DNA of 64,000 bases, taken from contig JAPLFH010000016.1 in assembly GCA_026390815.1 (NCBI GenBank), forward strand, positions 60,509 through 124,508, written 5' to 3'. Under the pieces are notes generated by a model. That model was given only the letters and a program-made list of their open reading frames with translations, was not told the origin of the DNA and did no database searches. Below, one piece after another: positions 7,577 to 16,887 of this stretch. The stretch is from Ignavibacteriales bacterium (GTDB lineage Bacteria; Bacteroidota; Ignavibacteria; Ignavibacteriales; SURF-24). Position 1 is the first letter of the stretch. Every line of letters begins with the position of its first letter. The position numbers and the translations under genes were made by a program.

Positions 7577-10393
7577 ATGAAAAAGAAATTCGTAATCATA
7601 GATGCAATGGCATTAGCCTACAAAGCATACTTTGCTTTTATCACTCGTCCTTTAAAAACTACTAAAGGTGAACCGACATCGGCGGTATTTGGATTTATCA
7701 ACCAGCTTTTAAAAATTCTTGAAACGAATAAACCTGATTATATAGCTGTGGCTTTTGATTCAAAAGGAAAAACATTCCGGCATGAACGTTATGAAAAATA
7801 TAAATCATCGCGTGCAGAAATGCCGGAAGATCTTATTCCTCAGATTAAAAGAATAAAGCAGGTTATAGAAGCTTTTGATATTCCGGTTTATATCCTTCAG
7901 GGTTATGAAGCTGATGATATAATTGGTACTGCTGTTAAGAAGGCGGAAGAGCTGGGTTTTGAAGCATTTGCAATTACACCTGATAAAGATTTTAATCAAT
8001 TAGTTACTGAAAATATAAAGATTATAAAACCAGGGAAATCCACTGATGAAATTGTGTTAGTAGATAAAGCCTGGATAAAAGAAGAATTCGGATTTGAACC
8101 GATCCAAATGATTGATTACCTGTCCCTTGTTGGTGATGCTTCTGATGATATTCCCGGTGTTGCCGGCATTGGTCCAAAAGGTGCAATACCATTAATCCAA
8201 AAATATAAATCGGTTGAAGGGATATACCAGAATATTGATGCAATTGAAAAAGCTGGTATTAAACAAAAGCTTATAACTGGAAAAGAGAATGCTTTTCTTT
8301 CAAAAGAGTTAGCTACGATACATACTGAGGTTCCAATTGATTTCGATTTCGAAAAAGCTGCTTTCACCAAACCAGATATTGAAAAGCTGAACAATTTATT
8401 CATTGAATTAGAATTCAGGTATTTTGCTCAACGACTTCTGAAAATTTTTGGCGAAGAATTGAAGCCGCAGACTAAGGTTAATGAAAAGGTTTCTAAGGAA
8501 GAAACTAAAATAGAAAATCCAGAGACAGAAGTTTTGAAGCAGGAAGAAATCAAATCATTTAATTCAAAAGATGTCAATTATCAATTGATAACTGAATATA
8601 AAAAAGCAAAAGAACTTGCAGAAAAATTACAACATACTTCACTTTTTGTTTTTGATACTGAAACAGACTCGTTGGATAGTTTTGATTTGAATCTTGCCGG
8701 AGTTTCTTTTTGTTTGAAAAAGGGTGAGGCATTCTATATCGCAACAAATCCGTTTCCTGATCGTAGCGATTTATTTTCACGTGATCTTTCTAACCGTTTA
8801 CATATTAATGACTTCATCAAAATATTCAAACCGATATTTGAGGATGAGAAAATAAAAAAGGTTTGTCAGAATGGTAAGTTTGATATATCTGTTTTAAGGA
8901 AGTACGATATTGTTGTAAAGAATTTTTTCTTTGATACAATGCTGGCAAGCTACGCCATTGATCCAGATCAGAAACATGGAATGGATGACTTATCTGTGAA
9001 ATACCTGAACTATCAACCTATTCCTCTTTCCAATCTAATTGGCTTAAAAAAAGATCCATTAAAAATTTTTGATGTTGATTTAGAAAAGTTATCCGACTAT
9101 TCCTGTGAGGATGCTGATATTACTTATCATTTATTTGACATTCTTTCCAGGGAAGTTGAAAAAGATAATTTGGAAAATTTATGCTTCAATGTAGAATTTC
9201 CATTAGTAAATGTTTTGGAGGATATGGAAAGAGAAGGAATTAAAGTAGATGAAAATTTCCTTAAAGCATTCAGCAAAGAACTGCAAATACAGCTTGATGG
9301 ACTTGTAGAAAATATCTGGAAGATTGCCGGTGAAAGATTTAATATCAATTCACCTAATCAATTACAGAAAATCCTTTATGATAAATTAGGACTTGCTACC
9401 GGTAAAAAAACCAAAACCGGTTTTTCCACCGATGCAAAATCCCTGGAAGTTCTTCAAGGTGAACATGAAATAATTGATCTGCTGATGAACTATCGACAAG
9501 TGCAAAAATTAAAATCTACTTACTCAGATACTCTTCCAGAAATAATTCATCCAAAAACTGGTAGAATACATACCAGCTTTAACCAAACTGTTGCATCTAC
9601 CGGAAGACTGTCATCTAATAATCCCAATCTTCAGAACATACCGATCCGAACTGAACTTGGGAAAGAAATAAGAAAAGCATTTGTTCCAAGAGATAAAGAT
9701 TATATCATTTTAAGTGCAGATTATAGTCAGATTGAATTAAGAATAATGGCAAGCATTTGTGGAGATGAAGGATTGTGCAAAGCATTCCGGGAAGGCGAAG
9801 ATATTCACCGTAGCACTGCTGCATTGGTTTTCCAGGTTGATCCAAAAGATGTAAATCCTGATATGAGAAGGAAAGCTAAAGAAGTAAACTTCGGAATCCT
9901 TTATGGCATTGGAGTTTTTGGGTTAAAAACAAGACTTGGAGTTAGTCAAGCACACGCAAAGGAAATTATTGATACATATTTCAAATCCTTTAACAAAGTA
10001 AAAAGTTATATGGATTCGGCGATTGCACAAGCAAAAGAAAAAGGTTATGCAGAAACTTTAATTGGCAGAAGAAGATACCTTAGAAACATCAATAGCAATA
10101 ACCACGTGGTGCGTTCGTTTGAAGAAAGAGCCGCCATAAACATGCCCATCCAGGGAACGGCTGCGGATATGATTAAGATTGCGATGATAAACATCCACAA
10201 TGAACTTATTAAGAGAAAAGCTAAAACTAAAATGGTTCTTCAGGTACATGATGAACTTGTTTTTGATGCGCACAAAGACGAAATCGATACGCTCAGACCA
10301 ATCATAAAGGAAATTATGGAAACTTCATTTCCACTTAATGTTCCTGTTGTTGTAGATACCGGCGTTGGCAACAATTGGCTGGATGCACATTAG
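7577..10393 (+). CDS. polA: DNA polymerase I
   Basis: The 938-residue full-length enzyme has three domains. The 5'-3' exonuclease/FEN domain (about 1-290) includes YEADDIIGT and DYLSLVGDASDDIPGV. The 3'-5' proofreading domain (about 335-540) keeps its acidic residues in FDTETDSLD, NGKFD and SCEDADITYHL. The polymerase domain (about 560-938) has SADYSQIELRIMA (motif A), RRKAKEVNFGILYGIG (O-helix) and QVHDELVFD (motif C). All catalytic acids are present, so proofreading is probably active, unlike in Thermus and some Firmicutes. It acts in Okazaki-fragment maturation and repair synthesis. A 72-nt gap separates it from recQ on the same strand. Confidence 0.97.
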   Translation: MKKKFVIIDAMALAYKAYFAFITRPLKTTKGEPTSAVFGFINQLLKILETNKPDYIAVAFDSKGKTFRHERYEKYKSSRAEMPEDLIPQIKRIKQVIEAFDIPVYILQGYEADDIIGTAVKKAEELGFEAFAITPDKDFNQLVTENIKIIKPGKSTDEIVLVDKAWIKEEFGFEPIQMIDYLSLVGDASDDIPGVAGIGPKGAIPLIQKYKSVEGIYQNIDAIEKAGIKQKLITGKENAFLSKELATIHTEVPIDFDFEKAAFTKPDIEKLNNLFIELEFRYFAQRLLKIFGEELKPQTKVNEKVSKEETKIENPETEVLKQEEIKSFNSKDVNYQLITEYKKAKELAEKLQHTSLFVFDTETDSLDSFDLNLAGVSFCLKKGEAFYIATNPFPDRSDLFSRDLSNRLHINDFIKIFKPIFEDEKIKKVCQNGKFDISVLRKYDIVVKNFFFDTMLASYAIDPDQKHGMDDLSVKYLNYQPIPLSNLIGLKKDPLKIFDVDLEKLSDYSCEDADITYHLFDILSREVEKDNLENLCFNVEFPLVNVLEDMEREGIKVDENFLKAFSKELQIQLDGLVENIWKIAGERFNINSPNQLQKILYDKLGLATGKKTKTGFSTDAKSLEVLQGEHEIIDLLMNYRQVQKLKSTYSDTLPEIIHPKTGRIHTSFNQTVASTGRLSSNNPNLQNIPIRTELGKEIRKAFVPRDKDYIILSADYSQIELRIMASICGDEGLCKAFREGEDIHRSTAALVFQVDPKDVNPDMRRKAKEVNFGILYGIGVFGLKTRLGVSQAHAKEIIDTYFKSFNKVKSYMDSAIAQAKEKGYAETLIGRRRYLRNINSNNHVVRSFEERAAINMPIQGTAADMIKIAMINIHNELIKRKAKTKMVLQVHDELVFDAHKDEIDTLRPIIKEIMETSFPLNVPVVVDTGVGNNWLDAH

Positions 10394-10465
10394 GATGGTT
10401 GATAGAAATTTTTTAGACAGGATTATTTCCGAATTTATAATTACCCTAATATTGGTTTATTTTTA

Positions 10466-12625
10466 ATGGATAAAGTAAACGCAATATTAAAAAATATTTT
10501 TGGTTTTGATTCGTTCAGACCGTTACAGCGGGATATAATTCAAACTATTCTTAATAAAAAGGATTCATTGGTAATAATGCCAACTGGAGGTGGTAAATCT
10601 ATTTGCTACCAAATACCGGCATTACACTTTGATGGATTGACTATAGTAATTTCTCCGCTTATTTCTTTGATGAAGGACCAGGTTGAACAGCTTAAACAGC
10701 TTGGTATCAATGCAATACTTTTGAACAGTTCATTATCTACAAGTGACTATAACAATAATTTATCTATCGTTAGAAATCAGAAGACAAAACTACTTTACAT
10801 CGCACCTGAGTCTCTATTCAAAGAAGAAATAATAAATTTATTAAAATCTATAAAGCTGGATTGCATTACTGTTGATGAAGCACACTGCATATCTGAATGG
10901 GGACACGATTTCCGACCTGAATACAGGCAGCTTGGAGAGTTTAGGAAAAATTTTCCATCTGCGGTTTGTGTTGGATTAACTGCTACTGCTACACCAAGAG
11001 TTCAGGATGATATTGTTAAGAATCTAAAATTGGTATCCCCTACCCGGTTTATTGCAAGTTTTAACAGGGATAATTTATTTTTACAGGTGCTGCCAAAAGG
11101 AAATTCATTCGATCAGACTGTTAAATTTTTAGAGGGACATCAAAATCAATCCGGAATTATTTATTGTTTTTCGCGGAAGCAAGTGGATAGTTTACATGAA
11201 GATTTATTTCATCTCGGGTATTCAACCAAACCATACCACGCGGGGCTTTCTGATGAAGAACGGAATTCTAATCAGGATCTTTTTATAAAAGATAAGATTC
11301 AAATAATTATTGCTACAATTGCATTTGGAATGGGGATCAATAAATCTAACGTTCGTTTCGTGCTTCATCACGATCTTCCTAAAAATCTTGAGTCTTACTA
11401 CCAGGAAATTGGCAGATCAGGTCGCGATGGTTTGAAGTCTGATTGTCTGCTGTTATTTAGTTACTCGGACATTGCTAAAATAAATTATTTTATTGATCAG
11501 AAAGAAGATCAGCATGAAAGACTTTCTGCCAAAACACATTTAAATGAAATGGTTAGATTTGCAGAAACCGAAATCTGCAGACGAATTCCGCTTATTAATT
11601 ACTTTGGTGAGGATTATAAAATTGATAATTGTGGAATGTGCGATAATTGCGTTGCTGATGAAAAAGAATTAACGGATATAACTATTCCAGCTCAAAAATT
11701 CTTATCAACAATAAAACGAACCGGAGAAATATATGGGGCAAAATACATCATTGATGTTTTGCTTGGTATTGAATCGGATAAGATTTTTAGCAACCGGCAT
11801 CAAAACTTAACAGTTTATGGAATTGGTAAAGAGTTAAAAAGAAAAGAATGGCAATTGCTTTCTCAACAGCTTTTGCGAAAGCAGCTTTTGTTTAGAGATG
11901 CTGAATTTGGAAGTTTAAAAGTGCCGGCTAAAGCATACAATGTTTTACTGAAAAATGAACGTGTGTTTGGATCGATTAAAGAACCAGAATTTGTAGCAAA
12001 GAAAGTTAAACCTGTCGATCAATCTTTTAACAACGAGCTATTTGAACTACTCCGCAAAAAGAGAAAAGAATTAGCTGATCGGTTTGATATTCCTCCATAC
12101 GTAATATTTTCTGATAAGACTTTGATGCAAATGGCTATTTATTATCCGCAGACAAGAGAAGATTTTGCCAGTATAAGCGGGGTTGGAAAATCTAAGCTGG
12201 AACGATACGGCGAAATATTTTTACAGATTTTGAAGAGTTATTGCGCAAAAAAAAATATTTCCAGTAACAGGCAGGGATTGAGACCTTCTCAAAATAAAAA
12301 AACGGCAGATAAATTAAGACACGTTGTTGTTAGTGAAGCATATAATGCAGGTACTTCATTAGAAATTTTAGTAGCACAGTACAAAGTTAAACTTTCAACA
12401 ATAATAAACCATCTTGGCAGGTATGTTAATGAAGGAAATAAAGTAAGGATTGATGGACTATTAAAATATATTACTTTGTCTCCCTATCGCCACCAAAAAA
12501 TATTTGATGAATTTAAGAAAGATAACTCTGATAAACTGAGTCCGATTTTCGAAAAATACAAAGGGGAGATAAGTTACAATGATTTGCATCTTCTAAGAAT
12601 AATATTTCTATGCAAGCATTCCTGA
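10466..12625 (+). CDS. recQ: ATP-dependent DNA helicase RecQ
   Basis: The 719-residue superfamily 2 helicase has MPTGGGKSICYQIPAL (Walker A), VDEAHCISEWGHDFRPEYRQL (motif II and the aromatic loop), and YYQEIGRSGRDG (motif VI). A zinc-binding cluster follows (CRRIPLINYFGE...CGMCDNC), then the RQC winged helix, an HRDC domain (about 510-585, RKELADRFDIPPYVIFSD) and a C-terminal helix-turn-helix-like tail. It unwinds branched DNA during recombination and fork repair. The order polA-recQ suggests a small DNA-repair transcription unit. The gene is convergent with hsdR, whose end lies 30 nt away, and no clear hairpin terminator is seen in that gap. Confidence 0.95.
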   Translation: MDKVNAILKNIFGFDSFRPLQRDIIQTILNKKDSLVIMPTGGGKSICYQIPALHFDGLTIVISPLISLMKDQVEQLKQLGINAILLNSSLSTSDYNNNLSIVRNQKTKLLYIAPESLFKEEIINLLKSIKLDCITVDEAHCISEWGHDFRPEYRQLGEFRKNFPSAVCVGLTATATPRVQDDIVKNLKLVSPTRFIASFNRDNLFLQVLPKGNSFDQTVKFLEGHQNQSGIIYCFSRKQVDSLHEDLFHLGYSTKPYHAGLSDEERNSNQDLFIKDKIQIIIATIAFGMGINKSNVRFVLHHDLPKNLESYYQEIGRSGRDGLKSDCLLLFSYSDIAKINYFIDQKEDQHERLSAKTHLNEMVRFAETEICRRIPLINYFGEDYKIDNCGMCDNCVADEKELTDITIPAQKFLSTIKRTGEIYGAKYIIDVLLGIESDKIFSNRHQNLTVYGIGKELKRKEWQLLSQQLLRKQLLFRDAEFGSLKVPAKAYNVLLKNERVFGSIKEPEFVAKKVKPVDQSFNNELFELLRKKRKELADRFDIPPYVIFSDKTLMQMAIYYPQTREDFASISGVGKSKLERYGEIFLQILKSYCAKKNISSNRQGLRPSQNKKTADKLRHVVVSEAYNAGTSLEILVAQYKVKLSTIINHLGRYVNEGNKVRIDGLLKYITLSPYRHQKIFDEFKKDNSDKLSPIFEKYKGEISYNDLHLLRIIFLCKHS

Positions 12626-12655
12626 GAAACTATTAATTGAACCAGTCTTCTATAA

Positions 12656-15600
12656 TCAACAATTTATTGTTAAATCATCTGCCAACAATTCCGCCTGTTT
12701 AAGTACGGTATCAATAGCTTTTTGTTGTTTGTCTGGTGGATAACCATACTTAGTTAATGTGCGTTTTACGAGCATCATTAGTTTCGCTCTTGCACTTTCA
12801 CGAATTGTCCAATCAATCGTTGCATTTCTTTTTACTTTGTCAGCAATCTCTTTTGCAATAGTTTTTAATGTATCATCGCCTAAAACTTTTACTGCACTAT
12901 CATTAGTTTCAAGTGCATCATAAAAAGCCAATTCATCTTGCGATAATCCAAGTTTCTCCCCTTCTTTATCCGATTCTTTAACTTCCTTTGCAATTTTTAT
13001 TAGCTCTTCAATAATCTGGGCAGTTGTTAATAGATTATTTTGATATTTCTTAATTGCAGTTTCCAGCATCTCTAAAAACTTTTTACTCTTTACAAGGTTA
13101 GTTCTCAATCGTGATTTTATTTCATCATTTAAAATTTTCTTTAACAATTCAATTGCAAGATTCTTATGAGTCATTCCCTGAACTTCCAAAAGAAACTCAT
13201 CTGACAAAATTGATAGATCTGGTTTTTCAATTCCTGCGGCTTCAAAAATATCTATAACTTTATCTGAACTTATTGCCTGGTCAACTATCATTTTAATTGC
13301 AGTATCAATATCTGTCTGGGATTTTCCTTTTCCCTCCGTCTCAAATTTTACTAACCTTGCTTTCACTACCTGAAAGAACGCAACTTCTTCTTTTATCTCC
13401 ATTGCTTTTTCGTGCGGCATTGATAGTGCAAATGCCAGATTTAACAAAGTAACTTCATGAACAAAGCGATTCTTTCCATCCTGCAAACCTAAAATATGTT
13501 CTTCAGCCTGAAGAATTATTGAAAGCTTTTCCTGTGGTGTACCAGTAAAGAAACGATTGTAATTAAATCTAAATTGTCCTTTGTAATAAGCTGCCGGTTC
13601 CTCAACTAAAATATCTTTTTGTGTTTTACTTTCCTCATTAAACATCTGCTGAACAATCTCAAGCTTTTCAAGCATTACCTCTACAGCTTGCTCTATCTTT
13701 TCAGTTGGATCACCTTTACCACCAGAGTCTGAGTAAAATGACAACGCTTTTTTCAAATCTGTTGCAATACCAAGATAATCAACAACCAACCCACCGGGCT
13801 TGTCTTTAAAAACTCGATTCACTCTGGCTATTGCCTGCATTAGGCTATGCCCACGCATAGGTTTATCTATATACATCGTGTGTAAGCAAGGAACATCAAA
13901 TCCTGTTAGCCACATATCAATTACAATAACCATTTTCAACGGATCAGCAGGATCTTTCATCCTGTCCGATAAATATCTTCGCTGCTGTTTTGATGTATGA
14001 TGCTTTGCCAAAACGGGACCGTCGAAACTTGCAGCAGTCATTACAACTTTTATAGTTCCTTTAGTAAGATCTCCGTTATACCAATCAGGTTTTATTGTAA
14101 TTATTTCATTGAAGAGATCCACGGCAATTCTACGGCTCATAGCAACAATCATTGCTTTGCCTTCAAATACTTGTTGACGTTTTTCAAAATGATTAACAAT
14201 ATCTTTCGCCAAATTTTTTATTCTATGATTGTTACCCACAATAGCTTCTAACTTAGACCATTTAGCTTTTGCTTTCTGTTTTTCTGTAATCTCTTCATCC
14301 TGCTCTAACTCTTTATCAAATTCCTCAATTAAGCGTCTGCCTTCTTCATCAAGATTAACTTTTGCAAGCCTGCTTTCATAATAAATCCTAACTGTTGCCC
14401 CATCCGCCACCGATTTCGCTATATCATAAATATCAACATAGTTGCCGAATACCTGAGGAGTATTTATATCTGTACCTTCAATAGGTGTTCCTGTAAATCC
14501 GATGTAAGTAGCATTTGGTAAAGCATCCCGCATATACTTTGCAAAACCATAAGCAATACGCTGCCCGATCACTGTGTTGCTGTCTTTATCTTTTACATCT
14601 TTTAACGATGCTTCAAATCCATATTGTGTTCTGTGAGCTTCATCTGCAATTACAATTATATTTCTTCTGTCCGATAGCTGATCATATTCTTCTTTGCCTA
14701 CTTCCGGTAGAAATTTTTGAATAGTAGTAAATACAATTCCACCGCTTGCAACTTTTAATAATTTCTTTAAGTGTTCCCTGCTTTCAGCCTGGATTGGTTC
14801 TTGCCTAAGCAATTGTGTTGAAGCTGCAAATGTATCAAACAACTGATCATCCAGATCATTACGGTCTGTTATTACAACTATAGTAGGATTCTGCATCTCA
14901 GGTGCTGTAATAAGTTTACCGGAATAAAAAACCATACTTAAACTTTTACCTGAACCCTGTGTATGCCAAATTACTCCAGCCTTGCGGCTTCCGTAACCCT
15001 CACCCTTGCCCTCTCCCAATGGGAGAGTGTGGTTTGATTTAGAATATGTGTCCGAGAAACTGGTTTTTCCACTCCCGCTGGGAGAGGAGTTAGAGGTGAG
15101 GGATGAAGTTATTTTCTCAAATACTGACTCAGGATTATTTAATAACTCTTCATTCTTGAATCTTAAAACCTGATTGCCAAGCGAGGTTAAATATTTGTCC
15201 CTGATACTATCGTGTCTTTGTTGTTCCGGGGTATTATGGATTTCACCATCAAATTCAATTATTAAATTCTTTTCGCTGCAATAAAAATCAACAATATAAG
15301 AGCCGACTTGATGCTGTCGTCTGAATTTCAGATTAAGAAATTTTCTGTTGCGAACCAACTCCCAAAATATTTCTTCAGCTTTAGTTTGGTTTTTCCTAAG
15401 TTCTCTTGCTTCATCAATCAATCCTGAAAAATTAAATCCACCCCTATAATTTTTATCTCTCTGAGTTTCATCATTCATATTTCTCTCCCTCTGGGAGAGA
15501 TTAAGAGAGGGTTGATAGCCAATAGCCCGAATAGTGCTATCAATAGCTTTGTTTACTGCGTAGTATTGATGATAAGCTGCTAAGATCTTTTCTGTAGATA

Positions 15601-16450
15601 TTTGAACAATCCCATCATCAAGTCCTCTCCCATTGGGAGAGGATTTAGGAGAGGGTTTCATAGTTTTCTGGAAAACTATGAAATATCTTGTAATATCAAG
15701 TAATGTTTTAGGATTTAGCATCCCTTTGATAAGAGTTTCAAGCTGAGGAGTAAAACGTGATGCTTCTTTAGTTCCTTCTGAACTCTTCCAAGCCATAAAA
15801 CGTTTGATACCGGCGGAAACACTACCTGCTTTACATTCTAATCCGTCTGAGATTACACAAATAGAATTGTAAGTAAATAAACCTGGAATAATAGCTTTAT
15901 AAGTTTGTATCTGGTTAAATGCAGATTCAATTGTTGCGTTTTCATCTGCTGCATTTTTTAATTCTATTACTACGAGTGGAATACCATTTACAAAGAGTAA
16001 AATATCTGGTCTTTTGTTTTGCCTGCCCGCCGAGGCGGGGTTGTTCTCTACTATCGTGTATTGATTAACAACAAGGAACTGATTGTTCTCAACATTATCA
16101 AAATCTATTAACGCAACTTCATAACTTCTTTCATAACCATCCTGCTGATAAGGAATTTTTACTTTCTCTATTAAGCATTGATGAAATGTTTCGTTGTTAT
16201 GAAGAAGATCCGGCGAATAGATGCGAAGTACTTTTTGTATTGCCTGTTCTTGTGCTTCTTTTGGAATGTGAGGATTTATTGTTGAAACTGCTTTACGCAA
16301 TCGATCCGTTAAAATAATTTTATCATAATTTTCCCGTTCAGGTTTCTCGCCATCAGGAGATATTATAGAACCGTGGACATATTCCCAATCGAGTGAGTTC
16401 AGTTGCTCAATTGCGAAGTATTCTATTTTATCTTCGGTTATGGGTTTCAT
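12656..16450 (-). CDS. hsdR: Type I restriction enzyme R subunit with in-frame insertions, including a DUF559 nuclease-like domain
   Basis: At 1264 residues this HsdR is roughly 200 longer than usual. The N-terminal PD-(D/E)XK nuclease is at about 147-165 (RPDILLFVNG...VVIELK). The SF2 translocase has Walker A G499-S-G-K-S503 in WHTQGSGKS, DEAH at 603-606, and GFTGTPIEGTD. The extra length comes from insertions: NPASAGRQ (about 137-144); a repeat-coded stretch (about 264-277, PSPKSSPNGRG); and a cassette of about 175 residues (about 312-486) holding a DUF559/Vsr-like domain with D388 and E399. The surrounding HsdR motifs are intact. HsdR supplies ATP-driven translocation and cleavage in the HsdRMS complex. 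The ATG follows 2 nt after a GTTCAGAC repeat end. Confidence 0.93.
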   Translation of the reverse strand: MKPITEDKIEYFAIEQLNSLDWEYVHGSIISPDGEKPERENYDKIILTDRLRKAVSTINPHIPKEAQEQAIQKVLRIYSPDLLHNNETFHQCLIEKVKIPYQQDGYERSYEVALIDFDNVENNQFLVVNQYTIVENNPASAGRQNKRPDILLFVNGIPLVVIELKNAADENATIESAFNQIQTYKAIIPGLFTYNSICVISDGLECKAGSVSAGIKRFMAWKSSEGTKEASRFTPQLETLIKGMLNPKTLLDITRYFIVFQKTMKPSPKSSPNGRGLDDGIVQISTEKILAAYHQYYAVNKAIDSTIRAIGYQPSLNLSQRERNMNDETQRDKNYRGGFNFSGLIDEARELRKNQTKAEEIFWELVRNRKFLNLKFRRQHQVGSYIVDFYCSEKNLIIEFDGEIHNTPEQQRHDSIRDKYLTSLGNQVLRFKNEELLNNPESVFEKITSSLTSNSSPSGSGKTSFSDTYSKSNHTLPLGEGKGEGYGSRKAGVIWHTQGSGKSLSMVFYSGKLITAPEMQNPTIVVITDRNDLDDQLFDTFAASTQLLRQEPIQAESREHLKKLLKVASGGIVFTTIQKFLPEVGKEEYDQLSDRRNIIVIADEAHRTQYGFEASLKDVKDKDSNTVIGQRIAYGFAKYMRDALPNATYIGFTGTPIEGTDINTPQVFGNYVDIYDIAKSVADGATVRIYYESRLAKVNLDEEGRRLIEEFDKELEQDEEITEKQKAKAKWSKLEAIVGNNHRIKNLAKDIVNHFEKRQQVFEGKAMIVAMSRRIAVDLFNEIITIKPDWYNGDLTKGTIKVVMTAASFDGPVLAKHHTSKQQRRYLSDRMKDPADPLKMVIVIDMWLTGFDVPCLHTMYIDKPMRGHSLMQAIARVNRVFKDKPGGLVVDYLGIATDLKKALSFYSDSGGKGDPTEKIEQAVEVMLEKLEIVQQMFNEESKTQKDILVEEPAAYYKGQFRFNYNRFFTGTPQEKLSIILQAEEHILGLQDGKNRFVHEVTLLNLAFALSMPHEKAMEIKEEVAFFQVVKARLVKFETEGKGKSQTDIDTAIKMIVDQAISSDKVIDIFEAAGIEKPDLSILSDEFLLEVQGMTHKNLAIELLKKILNDEIKSRLRTNLVKSKKFLEMLETAIKKYQNNLLTTAQIIEELIKIAKEVKESDKEGEKLGLSQDELAFYDALETNDSAVKVLGDDTLKTIAKEIADKVKRNATIDWTIRESARAKLMMLVKRTLTKYGYPPDKQQKAIDTVLKQAELLADDLTINC
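14990..15515 (-). mobile_element. Palindrome-flanked DUF559 cassette inserted in frame within hsdR
   Basis: Between HsdR segments TIRAIGY and YGSRKAGVIWHTQGSGKS lies a block with no counterpart in ordinary HsdR proteins. At its edges are palindromic units: CTCTCCCTCTGGGAGAG (15483-15499), CTCCCGCTGGGAGAGG (15070-15085) and CCTCTCCCAATGGGAGAG (15010-15027). Between them, translation from an ATG at 15478 gives a DUF559-type domain: ELRKNQTKAEEIFWELVRNR, RRQHQVGSYIVDFYC, LIIEFDGEIH and RDKYLTSLGNQVLRF. The family is related to very-short-patch-repair endonucleases and usually occurs as a free-standing protein. The ATG and the family-like length suggest that a once independent gene was captured. 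The frame is open throughout. Confidence 0.75.
15620..15660. repeat. Palindromic micro-element (CTCTCCC/GGGAGAG family) translated within hsdR
   Basis: The core CCTCTCCCATTGGGAGAGG (15624-15642) is a near-perfect palindrome, followed by GGAGAGGG, the same layout as the copies at 15481 and 19826. It is read in frame as PSPKSSPNGRGL in HsdR, in a loop that ordinary HsdR proteins lack. Confidence 0.75.
16019..16042. repeat. GC-rich palindromic micro-element within hsdR
   Basis: GCCTGCCCGCCGAGGCGGGG stands out in an AT-rich gene. Read on the minus strand it adds NPASAGRQ just before the catalytic RPDILLFVNG motif of HsdR. The AAC on both sides suggests an insertion of about 24 nt with a 3-nt duplication. 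A relative interrupts the IS remnant at 63816-63837. Confidence 0.65.
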
Positions 16451-16452
16451 TT

Positions 16453-16500
16453 GTCTGAACTATGATTCATTTGATTTTCGGGTTTCCCTGATTTTTCTGT
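16453..16500. repeat. GTCTGAAC repeat, partial copy (hsdR/GxxExxY junction)
   Basis: GTCTGAACTATGATTCATTT at 16453 matches the left arm of the longer copies at 16888, 18136 and 18293, but no inverted right arm follows before the GxxExxY coding region. It covers the end of that gene and stops 2 nt from the hsdR start codon. Confidence 0.7.
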
Positions 16501-16886
16501 TTGAATTTTTTATTTTCAAGTCGCTTGAATTCCAGACTTTTTGCACCAAAATTTATTAATAGACCAACTTCTAAATCGTATGCTTCCAGATAATTGATTG
16601 CGCGGGCTAAATGCACATCTTCTAATTTTACCAATGCTTTTAATTCTACTGAAATTTTTTCTTCCACTAAAAAATCAACTCTTCTTGTTCCTATTTGTTG
16701 ATCTTTATAATATACCGGCATTTCGTATTCTCTTGAAAACAATATATTGGAATCTATGAATTCTATTTCCAAAGCTCTTTGATAAATAACCTCCTGAAAT
16801 CCATTTCCTAAAGCTGAATGTACTCTCATTGCACATCCTATAATTTTAGAAGTCATTTCAGAATATTTATACTTACCATCAATCAT
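16467..16886 (-). CDS. GxxExxY family protein
   Basis: This 139-residue protein carries the family's defining motif as GNGFQEVIY (residues about 28-36), preceded by KIIGCAMRVHSAL. Further conserved blocks are YYKDQQIGTRRVDFLVEEKISVELKAL and ARAINYLEAYDLEVGLLINFG. The alternation D-F-L-V...VELKA resembles a PD-(D/E)XK nuclease fold, but the family has no firmly assigned activity. The start codon lies directly after a GTTCAGAC repeat end, and the last residues (KNQGNPKIK) are encoded by another copy, so the gene appears to travel with the repeat. It sits between hsdS and hsdR, where type I operons normally have nothing. Confidence 0.85.
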   Translation of the reverse strand: MIDGKYKYSEMTSKIIGCAMRVHSALGNGFQEVIYQRALEIEFIDSNILFSREYEMPVYYKDQQIGTRRVDFLVEEKISVELKALVKLEDVHLARAINYLEAYDLEVGLLINFGAKSLEFKRLENKKFKQKNQGNPKIK

Positions 16887-16887
16887 T

